This document shows positions 1-12,500 of a stretch of DNA of 64,000 bases, one piece after another. This DNA is from Apiotrichum sp. Y4204 (taxonomy: Eukaryota > Basidiomycota > Tremellomycetes > Trichosporonales > Trichosporonaceae), in assembly GCA_025531455.1 (NCBI GenBank), contig JAMYHL010000023.1:248001-312000 (forward strand), written 5' to 3'. Numbering within the stretch: position 1 is the stretch's first letter; every line of letters starts with the position of its first letter. The notes under the pieces were generated by a model that saw nothing but the letters and a program-made list of their open reading frames with translations, had not been told where the DNA came from and did not search any database. A program made the position numbers and the translations under genes.

Positions 1-2876
1 TCGCCCATCGGCGCCCATGTCGACGCGCGCTCAATCTCCTTTGGCGTGGAGCTGAACTGGCGCACGCGGTAGAGGTTGTGCAGGATCGTGTTGCACCGTC
101 CCCAGTCAAAGGTAAACGGCATGAGTACGTCCGCTACGTCGATATCCTTTGGAAATCCCTTGAGGCCATTCTGCACCCATGGTGGAACTTCGGGGAACTG
201 AGAGTTAGAGCTAGTACAGGTGTCAACTCACCCGCTGCCCTCCATTGTATGCGTAGTAGGGAAGGAATACCATGAACTTTTTGTTGTTGTAGTTCTTCGC
301 GACGGCCTTCGCGCCGCGCTCCATGACATTGTCTGCCGAGAAGCAGCCGTGCCACTCGGTCTGGACGCGCTGGTACTTGTCGGGGTCGCTCGCCTTGTCC
401 TTCTCCACATCGTCGGGGACGGGTGCCATAGCCACCTCGGGAAAGTCAGGCTTGCGGGAGAGATATCTCCGTGCCTGTGGACGAAGGACATTGAGCCACG
501 ACGCCTTCTCCACCTGTGCCACGAGCGCGGCCGGGTCGTTGGCGGTAATGTCCTCCCAATCGATCTTGGGTGCCGGATACGACAGACCGGGGAGATTGGC
601 GTAAGCTGCAAACGGGAAGCGGGGACGGGGCACGCACGACGACTGCCCGCATGCGCAGGAGCCAGTGTCGACGCACACTGTCGGGTGGTCACACAGGTTG
701 GTGCAGATGTCGAGCTTGCGGACACGCCAGTCCGCGGGTCGGCCGGTGGGAAGTTTTGCTTCTTGGAGCTGGATCGGACGTGGCTCGTGTTTCATGCGGT
801 CGAGGCGCGTCACAGCCAGCTGCTCCGCTGCAGATAGACGCTGGCACAAGACTCCAATCTGCGACGCGTTGAAAGGGCGGGTCGTCTCCGTCCTCATGTC
901 AAGGATACCAGAGGCGAGCGGGTCGTCGCGGAAGAAGGGCCATGGCGTTGGTTTATCCGCGCAGCAGAAGGGAGTGATGCGGAAGCGATACTGCGGACCC
1001 TGCTTAGCGTATGACTTGAGGTCGCGGCGACCAGGAGGTGGCAGAGGCTCCCATGGCTCAAGAGCTGCGCCGGTGGACGCAATGGACAGTGAGAGATAGC
1101 CCGTAGACGGCTCGATCTTGGCAATAAACTTCTTATCGCTGTCCAAGATTTGGCCGGGTTTGGGAACCTCGAACGCGACGGAATGTCCCTCCTTGAGCTC
1201 GCGCTTCAGGCTCAGGACGACCTGGTTGAAGCCCTGCTTCTCGACCGTAAAGTCCCAGGGCTGGGGCTCATCCTCGTCGCGCCATCCCCACTTATCAGGC
1301 TTTCCATCCTTGCCCTCGTCAAAGAAGGCATGGAACGCCTGCCCGTCGGATTCGGCGGTGAGAATCCCCGAGCAGCCGTCCAGCGCGAGCAGGTCACTGG
1401 AAGAGTATTTTTTAGGCTTATCGCACCCAAGCGACTCGCTCTTCGCACTGAGGTAATCGCGCGTCTCAGAGATGTATGCCGTTGCTAAGCGATGAAGACC
1501 CTCGTCGATTCCAACCCGCGCCGTGAAACCCAGAACAGCACTGGCATGCTTGGTGTCGCCAACATACTTGTCCGGGAAGCGGTTGTCTCCCGGAAGAGTC
1601 TGGATCGGCGAGGAGGAGTTGGTGAGCCATAGGATCTTGCGGATTAGTGCCATCGCCGACGTCGACTTGTCAGTGCCAATGTTGAACGCATCGAGCGTTC
1701 CGAAAGAGTCCTCTTGGCTCATTTGGTTCAAGCGGTTCACGGCCAGCGCGATGGCGTTGACAACGTCCCCGATATAGACCATATCAAGCTGATGGGTCAG
1801 CTTGTCCTACGTGCCGTGCCCACATCTTGGTTGCCTCCAACAATTTGGATGGGACGGTGCGACAGCGCATTGGTCATGATCGCGGGGATAAGGCGCTCTC
1901 GGTGGTCGGCCGCGGAGCCATAGACGTTGGAGAAGCGAAGGAACGCGACATTGAGCTTCTTGTCCCCGTTCCCCGTCACCTGGAGAAAGTGTTTCTTGAG
2001 TGCTGCCTCAGCCCTGGCCTTGGACTCGCCGTACACGTTCGCCGGGTTGTAGCGCGCCTTCTCGGGAACGGGCAGATGGTGCTGCTTGCCGTATACCTGA
2101 TGTCAGCTCGGTGCTTGTCTACACGCACCTCCCGCGAGCTGGCCTGAATGAACCACCCCCTCTTGAGTGCCTCGATGACCTTCTCCGCCCCGTGGACATT
2201 AACGTCCATGCAGTCGGCCTCGTTCTCGAGACACCAGAGCACGCGCGACACGGCCGCGAGGTTGATTACGCCGACGACGTCGGTTGTCATCGCCTCCTTG
2301 AGCTTGAGGCTGTCGCGGATGTCGCCGTGCACGATGCGCAGCTTGGCCGCTGCTTTCGGGTACGCTTTGCGCAGCGCGTCGACCTCGTCGTCGTAAAATA
2401 TCGTGTCCAGCACCGTGATCGGCGTGCCGGTCGACAGGAGACGCGCGATTACCTGCTTGCCTGCTGGTCAGTTTAAGAAAGGGGTAATGCCCACCGATCA
2501 TGCCGCCTCCGCCCGTGATGAGGACGCGACCCTCGGTCCGTGTCCGGACGAAGTCTCCGCCATACGCCTCGTCGAGGTCGTGATGCACTGAAGGCACGTT
2601 TATCAGGTCAGGCGTCCATGCCGGCTGGTAGGACGGTCGCCGCAGGTTCTGGGATGTCAGATCTCCGCCTTTTATCTGTTACGAAAGATCGACCAAGGCA
2701 CCGAGCAGGATTTCGTGCGCTGGAAGATGGAAACTTGGAGAACTCACGAAATGCTGCAGTGTAACGAACAGAAGTGAAACGATGCAGGCAACTCCGATCC
2801 ACTGCCACACGCGCCGCGGGGACGGCACACGGGCCGTGAGGGAGCTCCATGACGGTCGAGCAGTCGATGGAGGCAT
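1..2876 (-). CDS. Membrane-anchored NAD-dependent epimerase/dehydratase with large C-terminal extension (3' end cut by window)
   Basis: Six exons fit: 2748-2876, 2495-2675, 2129-2460, 1824-2096, 232-1788 and 1-197, with introns of 72, 34, 32, 35 and 34 nt; the last exon is still open at position 1. The ATG at 2876 is chosen because it gives a short basic N-terminus followed by one hydrophobic segment (about residues 24-40, QWIGVACIVSLLFVTL), a type II signal anchor that would place the enzyme in the Golgi or ER lumen. The extended SDR fold follows: glycine motif ITGGGGMIG at about 97-104, the SSREVYG block and catalytic YGESK at 236-240, then LDMVYIGDVV, as in nucleotide-sugar epimerases and decarboxylases. 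After about residue 400 come some 490 residues I cannot assign, with a Cys-rich EGF-like stretch (CTNLCDHPTVCVDTGSCACG) and a following part that may be glycosyltransferase-like. The substrate is unknown; a nucleotide sugar is inferred from the SDR subtype only. Confidence 0.85.
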
Positions 2877-4691
2877 AGTGCCGGGTGCCAAAGGCAGTTG
2901 GCCGAGGAAGCCGGTTGCGGGACCGAGAGGAGGGACTTGAGACGGTGATGAAGGAAGAACGACGAAGGAATGAACGGAACGAAAGAGGACGAGGAAGCGA
3001 GAGTGCGAGAGGGTGAGAGAACGAGCGTAAACGAGCGTGAACAATGATCAGAGATGGTGGTGATGGAGGAACTGGAAATCTGGCAATGGGCACACACGGG
3101 AAGAGGTGTTGCGGCTGATGACGACCGGGGCTCAGCTCAGCGCCTACCCCATCTGCGATCCAGGACCGATTCAAATAGCTCCCTTTTGCATTTGCGCTTG
3201 CGTTTGTGTCGGCAACCAAGCAATCCCAACATCCTATGGGTGCACTCTACACTCTGCATGCTCTGCACACTGCAGGTCATACTTGTGCGGGGTAGGGACA
3301 GGTGGGTGGCGTTGCTCTGTGTTGACTGCTCCTCCGTTCACCAGACTGCTGGCGGCCACTTGTGCCAGAAAACCTATTTTTTGGCACTTGAAAGGAACTC
3401 AGGGGACCCTACAATTCTGATAACAAAGGGAGGGGGACAGAACCTTATTACAACTCACTCAAAAGGTGGCACTCTCCCTCTGCATGCATTCGAACAAGGC
3501 ATTAGCTCTGCTTAGGAGAAAGTTGATATCCTGAGGGCTACCAGTACCAATCCCTTGCACAGTCCTCAACAGTCGCCATAATGGATGTGGCGAAACGGGT
3601 TGATATCTGACCACGACGTCCACGACCCCATTCTTCCTGTCGTTAAGTCGTTGTCTGCGCATGTCTGCTCCACACGTCGTGTTGCATCGCGGAATCAGAC
3701 CCCTCAAGTCTTTCGCCGATCCCGCCGATCTTTGCTGGTCTTTGCTGACCACGCTGGTTCCTGTCGATCACTGCTGATCATGTTCCAATGGCCGATCCGT
3801 GTTCCTTGAATGATGTCGTGTGCAGCACATTCCTTCTATCTTCTAGCTTCTTGACCTCCTCTCCACTGTTCCCTGCACAGTATACACCCCGCGACAGTCG
3901 CATTATGAGGGCTGAGCGCTTACAATGACCAAGACCAAACATTTAATACCAACCAATGCATAGCTCTTCAGCTTGAAGCTCCGAGTTGCGAATTCCTTCA
4001 TTTTATGTGATTTTATTGCATTTTTCTTGTTTACAGGTATCGTGTGCCTTTATCCTGGATGCTAGGTGGCAAACGTAACTGGTTTAATATCCTTGCGCAG
4101 CAAAGCTCACTGATATGTGTGACTCTCCGCAAGTGTGTCCGGTCCTGACCAGAACATACTATACAGAGGGAGAGCGAACAGGTGATTCCGGTCGTCTGTG
4201 ATCTGAGTTGAGGAGAAATTACCATCGTCGGTTCAGTGTCAGCCGACTGTTGCGCATTGAGAACTAGTCAGTGTATTGAACATCACTGTGGTTCAACTCG
4301 CAAACTGCTGACTCTACTGCGTTTGGTTCACCACGTACCGCGGACCGTGCGATCCAGCACAAAGGCCCGGAACACGGCCAAACGACACCTCTGTCCCGGC
4401 CTGAGAGTCCCATCGCGCGGCGTCTTGGGCTGACACTGCTCGGAGGATCAGATCGAAGTACAGGGTTTTGGTCCAATGGAGCGAGTCGCTGTGCACGATT
4501 GACGGCTCCACCGTACCATGTTAGAATGAAGGAGGGTGGTGAGGGACCACCTTACTTATGGGAAGGGGTTCTCGTTTACATTTAAGCTGATAGCCGGCCG
4601 CACCACACATCGGTCTCTTGTATCCATAACTGCATACCGACTGCTGATTGACGCTTCTTCATCTCTTGCTCCACAACTATTCATTCAACTC
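2877..4691. other. Intergenic: epimerase promoter and 3' flank of the amidohydrolase
   Basis: No reading frame here resembles a protein. The part next to 2876 is the CT-rich promoter described separately. The part left of 4692 is the 3' flank of the amidohydrolase gene and includes an AT-rich stretch at about 3935-4030. Nothing else is recognised. Confidence 0.6.
2931..3048 (-). promoter_or_regulatory. Pyrimidine-rich (on - strand) tract upstream of the epimerase gene
   Basis: The plus strand is strongly purine-rich here, so the coding strand of the epimerase gene carries a CT-rich tract 55-170 nt before its ATG. Similar tracts precede the SSD1-like and RING genes, which suggests a common promoter or leader feature in this genome (inference). 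Confidence 0.4.
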
Positions 4692-6119
4692 TTACTCCTT
4701 CCGACGCGAGTCGTACAGCAGCACCGAGTCGAGGAGCACCTGTGCCCCGAGGGCGCAGTCCTCTGGCGAGGTGTACTCCATAGGGTTGTGGCTAAGGCCG
4801 TCGCGGGACGGCACAAAGATCATGCCGGTGGGCACGAGGCGGGAGGTAACGCACGAGTCGTGTCCCGCGCCCGAGACCATCTCACGGATCTGGTGTTCGG
4901 GGACGTTGGCGAGCGCGGCTTCTTTGATAATGTTCTTGCAATCCGGGTGGAAGTGCGCTGCCGTGTTCTCAAAGAGTGTCTCCCACTCAATCGTCACCTT
5001 GTTCCACTTTGTCGGCGCAGCATCGAGGATCTCGCGCTTCGTCCGCGCTTCAATCTCGTCGTGCGTCATCTTGAGCCCGGCGTCGTTTGCGTGCCGGATA
5101 TCCAGCGTGGTCTCCGCCATGTTCGGGATCGTATTGATGCTGCCCGGGTCAAGGCGGAGGATACCACTAGTAACGAGCGCACCATACTTGCGCCCGACCT
5201 CGTTGGTGATGAGGACAAACTTGGCCATGGCGACGGCCGCGTCCGCGCGGAACTCGTACGGCGTGCCCCCCGCGTGCCCGTCGCGCCCGTGAATGCGCAC
5301 CCGGGACCACCGCCACGCCGGGCCTCCCTGCACCACGCCGACGCGCTCGCCGTGTCCCTCAAGCACGGGCCCTTGCTCGATGTGGATCTCAAAGTGCGCC
5401 GCAATCGGGTTCTTCTCGTGCGAACACGGCGTCTTGCCCAGGTAGCCGATACGCTTGAGCTCCGAGCGGGCGGTAAGGCCCTCGCCCCCGGAGTCCTTGA
5501 GCTCATACGACTCCTCGAGCGAAAGCTCGCCACCCCACACGGCAGAGCCGTTGACGGATTTCTGGAAGCGCGCTCCCTCCTCGCTGCCTGTTAGCTTGAG
5601 CATCCTCAACCGATACCCACTTGGTCCAAGTGATGGCTACGAGGGGATACTCGGTGGTGTACTTGGCATCGTGGAGCGTGCGCATGACCTCGACAGCGCT
5701 CATAACGCCCAGAATGCCATCGTACCTCCCGCCACGGGGCTGCGTGTCGAGGTGCGACCCCATCGCCGTCGGGGGGCCGTTTTTGCGTCCGGGGCGCACG
5801 GCAAACATGTTGCCCATCTCGTCCACATTCACCTTACACCCGACCGCGAGCATTTCCGAGACGAACCAGTCGCGCACCTTCTTGTCGTCGTCCGTGAGCG
5901 CGAGGCGGCACATGCCGGTTTCCGTCTCCTTGCTGCGCGTGTTAGGCACTGTATCTAACTCCGTACTCACTCGCCCCAGCGGTGCGCCGCGCCCCATTTA
6001 CACGTCTCGTGGAGCGTCTTGTTGAGACGGTCGCCGTCGACCTTGAGCCGGCGGACGCGATACGCGCCTGGGTCGGGCGAGAGTTCCAGATAACGCATCT
6101 TCTCCGCTGTGATGTGCAT
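4692..6119 (-). CDS. M20-family Zn-dependent amidohydrolase (N-carbamoyl-amino-acid / beta-ureidopropionase / allantoate amidohydrolase type)
   Basis: Three exons (5971-6119, 5621-5932, 4692-5583) with introns of 38 and 37 nt give 450 residues. The splice at 5584-5620 was fixed by the family motif WTNEEGARF, which is restored only by this join. The two-zinc M20 signature is complete: GSHLDTQPRGGRYDG, then the EE of TNEEGARF, HIEQGPVLE, and a late His in GAGHDS. GRDGHAG and the R..D pairing of the lid/dimerisation domain are also visible. The family hydrolyses N-carbamoyl groups of beta-alanine or amino acids, or allantoate, releasing ammonia and CO2, so a role in pyrimidine, hydantoin or purine nitrogen use is likely. 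The exact substrate cannot be read from the sequence. It is divergent from the NmrA-like gene across about 1 kb. Confidence 0.93.
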
Positions 6120-6181
6120 GGTGGTGTGGGGTTATGGGTTCGGTCTAGGCAGCGGCGTCGCGCAAGCTGTCACCTTATTAT

Positions 6182-6187
6182 TTTATA
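6182..6187 (-). promoter_or_regulatory. TATA box candidate of the amidohydrolase gene
   Basis: TATAAA on the minus strand, 62 nt upstream of the ATG at 6119. The position fits a TATA element with a short leader. Confidence 0.5.
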
Positions 6188-6994
6188 CATTGTCAGTGCC
6201 CACCATCGGTCTTTTGGATCTGGAGACCACATAACCGCGTACCCCACTAGTGGGCGCGTGGGCGCGGTTGCCCACCGCGTGTCATGAGACACAATTTCAT
6301 GATTTATACGCCGATACGAACCCCTCCATCCCCCGCCATCTGCGAGGTTCTGTGAGCCACTGACTGGTGGGCGATATCGTCAGGAATAGAATGGAGCTGC
6401 TTTCGAGATTCTAGAACCCCTCTCGTCTTCCGAGGTGAATGATATATCGATCGATGGGCATAGAGCATTGTAGTAACCTCAACCGGCATCTGAAAGCATC
6501 AAAACAAAGAGGCCGAAGGCGAGACGGACAAAACGAGCACTCTCCGTCCACCCCGATGGCCATCATCTCCGCGGAGATGGATCTCCGCATGATCTGGTCG
6601 ATGTGTGCCTGAGAGACCGAGGAGATGCGGAGACATCCGAACATCCTTTCATATCTTTGTCATCTTTGGTTGTGATGAAATGAAACAAGGCGTTCTATTC
6701 AACCTACGATTGAGCTCTATAAAGTGACGACCATCGGCCTCGGTCGCACTGCCGCTCGGGCCGCTATCTTGACCGACGGGCACCCCGCATGGAGTGGGAC
6801 GCGAGTCGTCTCCGTGTGAACATGTATTGCTGTTTCTATGTCCCAGTCTCTGTATCAGTATTGGTGGCGTGACGGTTCACTGCGGATGTGCAGACAGAAG
6901 ACTGCGGATCATGCGGACGGAGATACAGAGGTCGACGAAGCAATGACGTTGTGGGAACCAGTGGCAGCAACAGCAAAGCATTGATCCATTGAGA

Positions 6995-7000
6995 TATAAA
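6995..7000 (+). promoter_or_regulatory. TATA box candidate of the NmrA-like gene
   Basis: TATAAA about 164 nt upstream of the ATG at 7164. A second TATAAA at 6718-6723 lies further upstream. Confidence 0.4.
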
Positions 7001-7163
7001 GAGTCGTTCCCACCGCGACAGGCTTTCTATCCACCATCTACTGAACAATCGCTGCAGCAACGAGTAAGCCGTTGACTCGTACGGCATGGAAACATAGCTA
7101 ACAGAGCAAGAGAATCAACTCTATATCATCGATACCTATCCCACAACTCACTCAAACTCCACA

Positions 7164-8282
7164 ATGACTCGCCACGTCCTCGTATTTGGCGGCACGGGCC
7201 AGCAGGGCTCGGCATTCGTGCACGCGCTCGCGGGGCAAAATCCAGGCGGCGACTGGGCGATCCACGTGCTCACGCGCTCGGAGAACAGCGGCACCTCCCT
7301 TGCGGCACTTCCTGGGGTCAAGCTGGTCTACGTTCCGGACTATATGGACCACCCTGTCCGCGCGTTCGAGGCCACTGCACTTGACAAGGGGGCGATATAT
7401 GGCGTGTTCATGATTCAAGCACAAGTCGACGAGGCCCAGGAAACGCGCCAGGGTGAGTATGGACGAGGGACGGGGGCTTAAAGGTGTGTTGGGAGTAGAG
7501 GCCAGGGACTCAAGATGTGTGGGGAGAAGACGATCCATGGAAACAGTCGTGGCAATTGTGGAGCGTGCAAATCGCGAATCCCTCTTCTTCGCACAGTTCT
7601 AACAGCAGGTATTGCCATTGCCGATGCCGCCAAGGAATGGGGCGTCCAACACATGATCTACTCGTCGGTGCTGCACGACAGCGACAACACGAAGGAAATG
7701 AATGACAGGTGCGTTTGTCCTGATGATCTCTCCCCTGACAGCAGCTTTGACCCGAAGCGCAAAATCGAGGCCCACATTCAGTCAATCGGACTCCCGTATA
7801 CGTTCCTGCAACCCGTGGACTTTATGGACAACTGGCTCAAGGACAAGGGGTATCTCATCCGGTTGTACCGCACCGTCCTGTTGCGGCACACCTTCGGTTC
7901 GGCGCCGGAGATGACGCTCCCCATGGTTTCCACGCACGACATTGGGTGCGCCGGCGCCCTCGCCCTAGCCGACAGCGAGCGCTTCAAGGGCCGCGCACTC
8001 AAGCTCGTCGGCGACCGCCTCACCGTTGAGCAGATCGCGGCGACGTACCAGGAAGTCTGGGGCGAGCCAGTGTACGAGACGTCCAGCATCGTCGCGTGGG
8101 TGGCCAAGATGGGAGTCAAGGTGCTCCGAGACCTTAGCTACGTGAGTTTTACAACTGGGCGGTGTTGACGACAGGCCTATGCCCACGGCCTCGTGAAGGG
8201 CTCGCCTGAGGAGACGCGCGAGTTTCTTCCCAACGTCGAGAACTTCCATTTCTTCCTCATCCGTGTCAAGGAAAACAAATGA
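7164..8282 (+). CDS. NmrA-like NAD(P)-binding protein
   Basis: Four exons (7164-7452, 7609-7708, 7745-8141, 8175-8282; introns 156, 36 and 33 nt) encode 297 residues. The N-terminus has a Rossmann strand and glycine motif, VFGGTGQQGSAFV at residues 6-18, and the body follows the NmrA/HSCARG pattern: YSSVLHDSD, the KRKIEAHIQSIGLPYTFLQP block and FMDNW. The SDR tyrosine motif is not evident, as expected for NmrA-like proteins, which bind NAD(P) and usually act as redox-sensing regulators. In Aspergillus the founding member represses GATA-factor activity in nitrogen metabolite repression. Whether this paralogue does so is unknown. Its divergent partner is a nitrogen-releasing amidohydrolase, which makes a link to nitrogen use plausible but unproven. 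Confidence 0.9.
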
Positions 8283-9530
8283 TGTTCCACACATCGATGT
8301 TGTGGGGAAAGAAAGTGTTGGAATTGGATGAGTTCAGTCCAGTCCATTTCAGTTCGTAACGACCAACGAGTGTGGTATGTGTTGGAAAATCATGTTCAGC
8401 AAGTTGGCAGATGCGAACTTGGGAGACGCGTGTCTTGCGGTCTCAATTATATCGTGATGAATGCATAATGTTAGCGCGGCGCCACAGCCGGCCGGCAGAT
8501 AACTTGACCAGGAATGCGGAGAGCACTGGCACCTTCAGCGGTTACCTAGGTGAGCGATGTGAATGAGGTATTTCTTGATGAGAGACATGAGTGCTGTGCT
8601 CACCATCATCGGGGACTTGGGATATCTCCAAAATGGATGGGGCTCGCAGCGAGCTCCGGGGGCAACATCGCGTAGCCAGGTAATGTGTTACTCAGTCGGT
8701 TATACTGTCTGTACTCATGCCAACGCTCCTGCCATCCTAAACTCCTCATCGATATCCTGTACGGCGACTTTACTCATTCTCCTCATGTAATGTCCGTACG
8801 ACGTTGTCAACAGATTAACAGATTCATGTTCGGCAAGTTCGGCGTGTTGCAAGATACTATACAGATCAGCCTGATAGCCCCGCACGATCACTGCCCACCG
8901 TGCCTGCGGCGTTGTGGGAACCGTGCTGCCGTCAGCGCTTGGTACAGAGGGTGTCAGCTGATCAGCTGACTTATTCGGGCAGCGACGCGACATTGCAGCG
9001 CAATATCGAGATCTCTAGGAGCTGGCAGGAGATCTCAGCTGGCAGTAACCGTACCAGCTAGCTCCAGGAGTTCTAGGAGTTCGAGGCTAGCGAGAGTACG
9101 CGTCGCGGGACCCCGGGGCATGTGATCTGCCTCTAACTGCCTTAACCTTGATGAATTGCTCCGTCCATTCCGCTGCTTCCGCTGGTACTGTTGGCACGGC
9201 AATCACGGCACGCTCGCGACGGGTGGGGGCTCACGGCAGCGGCATGATCATTAGCCCTCGATTCTCTTTCGCGCTCGCTCCATCCGAGAAACAATGGTCT
9301 CCACACTAGTGGCGGTGGTGGCTTGGCCCGTCGCGTCCGTCGTTAACCGCAGCCCCCTGTGCTAGATCTCGGAGCGGCAGAGGGCGGGAGAAAATCGGCG
9401 ACATGCGGAACTCCTGAGCTCAGTGGAGTTCATCGGATCATCAGTCAGTACTAGTAGTAGTCAGTACTCGTGTTGCTCGCGTTGCTTGGCGCGCGAGAAC
9501 TCGCGAACTCGCGTACTGGCACACGCTCGC

Positions 9531-9550
9531 GCGTACGCTCGCGTACGCTC
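9531..9550. repeat. Two tandem copies of GCGTACGCTC
   Basis: A perfect 10-bp tandem duplication inside a CpG-rich patch (about 9480-9550) that also repeats AACTCGCG. Confidence 0.6.
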
Positions 9551-12500
9551 GGAACAGCACACAACGCGTGGTTGCCATGCATGTCGGCCGGTCAGTCGCG
9601 AAACACTTGAAAGAGTAGCTAACGGCCGACCGCGCGACCGGCCGAGTGAGTGCAAGATGTGACACCTGCCACTAGCCATCACGCTCTCCGACAGGGCTAC
9701 CCCGCACCCCGTGGAGCCCACTCCGCCATCGATGCGGGGATACGCATGCATGTTCCGTGAACCCAACGGAGCTGCCGAGCTCGGAGCTCGCTCTCCGCGG
9801 ATTTGTTCGTACCAATGCCCATGCGGTGCTCGACCCGAGCCGGAGGGCCGGAGCGGAGCCGTAACGAGACGCGACATCGGGCGGGGCCAGGCCGGAAATC
9901 TCGTCCGCCAATAGCTCACCGCCGGCAGCGAACATCGTTCGCAACGCTGACGGATCAACGCTGAAAAAAGATCGGAAGTGGGCGAGGAGGAGAGAGATCG
10001 CGAGTTTGTCGACTCGCATTCGCGGTGCGTAGATGAGGACTGATGAGCGGAGCCGGTGTTGATGTTGAACACCTCTTCTCAAACTACTCAAATTGCTGTC
10101 TTACACCATCACTTGATTCACTCTACGCCATGCCGGATGGCTGATAACGAAACATTGTGTCGACGCGGCACGACTAATACGACGACGACTACGAAACCCA
10201 CACCCGACTGCCCTCCCCCGCCTATCTGACGTCCCCCAAACGACATCCCCCCTTCCGCGATACAGCTCGCAACAGCTACTTGCAGCTACTTGACTGCATA
10301 TCCACGTTGCGGAACCGCCATCCGACCCGGCCGACCCGAGACACTGGCACAGGCCTGGGAGCTGCAATAGCGCCAGATTACAGTTTCAACAGAACCCCTT
10401 CCGATACGGCCTCATCACACGCTCACAAGCGCCCATACCCACAAGCGCCAACGCTCACAAACAGCCGGGACTGCGGATTGTACCTATCGTGGCTCACGAT
10501 GGCTGATGGCGCTACAGGCCTATCATACTTTTTCAGTCTCCAGCGGAATGATTGCGCGATTGCGATTGCGCGACAGTGTATATGTTTCTGTCTCTGACTT
10601 CCTGATCGGTGACGCCTTCGGCCCGCGTCACGACGTGATCCAGCCGTCGGCGCCAAAGGCTCCTGGAGGTCTGAGCGAGTGAGCGCGACGGCGCCGACTG
10701 GTGCGAATGAGGTGATACATTCCGGCGGCTACTGCATCCATCAATCTCCCCCCTCTGTCTGATGTTTACTCCGATCGTAAACGTGACCCGCCACGCCGCA
10801 TCGTTCGCTATCTCATTCGCTTGCAGTTTATGAACTGCGCTTGCCGCCAATGTATTAAGACGACAGCAACAGCGACACTGGGGAGGAGACACGGACTACG
10901 ATTCGACAAGACGCGACGCGCCGGACCCATCCCGATCTGGTCCGAGTTGTCTCCGGATGTCCGTGCGCTGGCCGTAGTACTAAGCGCGAGTAGTTATCTA
11001 CTCTCTGTCCTTTGGCTGAGGTACAGAAGGCGGTCTGAACGCCTCTCGGGGAAGACCATTCTCAGACATCTGTGAAGCCGTAGGGAAACGCAGGAGCGGT
11101 GGGCATCTTCCTTACTGTTTGTGGTGAGATATGGTGCGAGATGTGCAACGTGTGGCGCACACGAGTGTGGCGCGGGGCTTTGGGTGTCCGTACATGTTCC
11201 ACTTGCCAGTCTCCATTCCCTGCTCCTGTCCTGCTCCTAGCTCGCCATCAATTCCCTCATTTCTCCTGCGCTCTGCGATTCGTGTACCGAAGCGGAGACG
11301 TTCCGTAGAATGGAATGCCCGGGGTCTGTGCGCAGATGAACCACGCGGTGTCCATTCGCGGTCCGGGCAGTCGTGCCGTGCCGTCGGTTCGCCGTGGGCG
11401 TCGTGCGCCGTGTTGCCGTGCCGCCGTCCCATTGTAGCGCCCCGCACGGAGCGCCATTCCGTGCGCTCAGCCACGTCCTTTTGTTTACCAACAACACACA
11501 GTTTTCCTGGCCATTCCTGGCAGCCTGACACGACAAAGGCAGTAACGAGCCGTCGTCCCGGCGGCAGCCGCCACATGCCACAGTGACACGGCCCATACCG
11601 CTCTACGGCTGCGGTAAAACTGCCCTCACCACTATTGCTAGTTCTAGCGCGAGACTTGTCGCGCATAATCGCGCATGTACGACAAGGGGACTAGGCCGCG
11701 CCGCGGTGTGTCCGCGGAGTATGCGGCTGCACAGCCTGCGGTGTTGGAAGTGTGTGGCTTGGGTTCGAGAATTCTCCCACGTACCGCAATCCGGGGTTTG
11801 AGGGTCCGCAGGGGTACAGCGGCGTAAGAAGCTCATATGCCGCGCGTGGGTGCTCGGCATGTAGGCTGCGGGCTGCGCACTCCAGTGCAGAATTCCAGTT
11901 GCATAACGTGGTCGACGTGGGCCCACATGCTCAGCGTGGCACGACATGCCTGCGGCTTGTGGATATGCTTGCTCCGAGATGCCGCTCAAACTCGGCAACG
12001 TGTTGCCCGCCACGAGATCGCAAGGACGGTTCACATGGCAACGCCTGGTAGGAAACAAGGAAACAAGCACAAACAAAACCCTGCCGAGGAACAGACAGAG
12101 TACCAAGACTGGGAGTAACCGTTGCAGGCTCTTGGCTGGCCTCTTGGCCTGTGCGCAGCACATGTCGAGGGTTCCTATTCGTCTTGTTCGTCAAGTTTCG
12201 GTCAATCTACATCTTCCGGGACGGAGACTTGTTCATGTGGCGTTTAGGGGTTCCAGCTGATAGAGAAATCAGAGACAACGGTTGGTGCAGACAACAGAGA
12301 CGTATCACTGGCTATTGGGAGTGTGACTGGGTGCGCGGTTTGTAATTACGCGCAACGCTCGCATGACTGTGTGCTTGCGTGCACCCTCGCGTTTCTGAAT
12401 GCTGACTGGACGCGTCGAGGTGATCGGTGATGATCGGTGTACGATGGCCAACGGCGTGCAGTCAGCGGCCACCGGCTGGCGTGTCGGTCGCGTCGGATAA

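Larger units (their letters stand above)
6120..7163. promoter_or_regulatory. Divergent promoter region between amidohydrolase and NmrA-like genes
   Basis: Holds TATAAA elements at 6182-6187 (minus), 6718-6723 and 6995-7000 (plus). At 6250-6275 there are two overlapping GTGGGCGCG copies followed by the inverse GCCCAC, a possible protein-binding palindrome. No coding frame is convincing. Confidence 0.5.

Noticed and set aside
223..837. Plus-strand frame over the epimerase extension
   Set aside because: Shadow of the minus-strand coding exon.
4536..5594. 352-codon plus-strand frame over the amidohydrolase
   Set aside because: Lies opposite a complete M20 catalytic domain and shows no family features.
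9461..10072. 203-codon minus-strand frame in the 8 kb gap
   Set aside because: Arg/Ser-rich random composition, overlapped by other frames, no splice signals or motifs.
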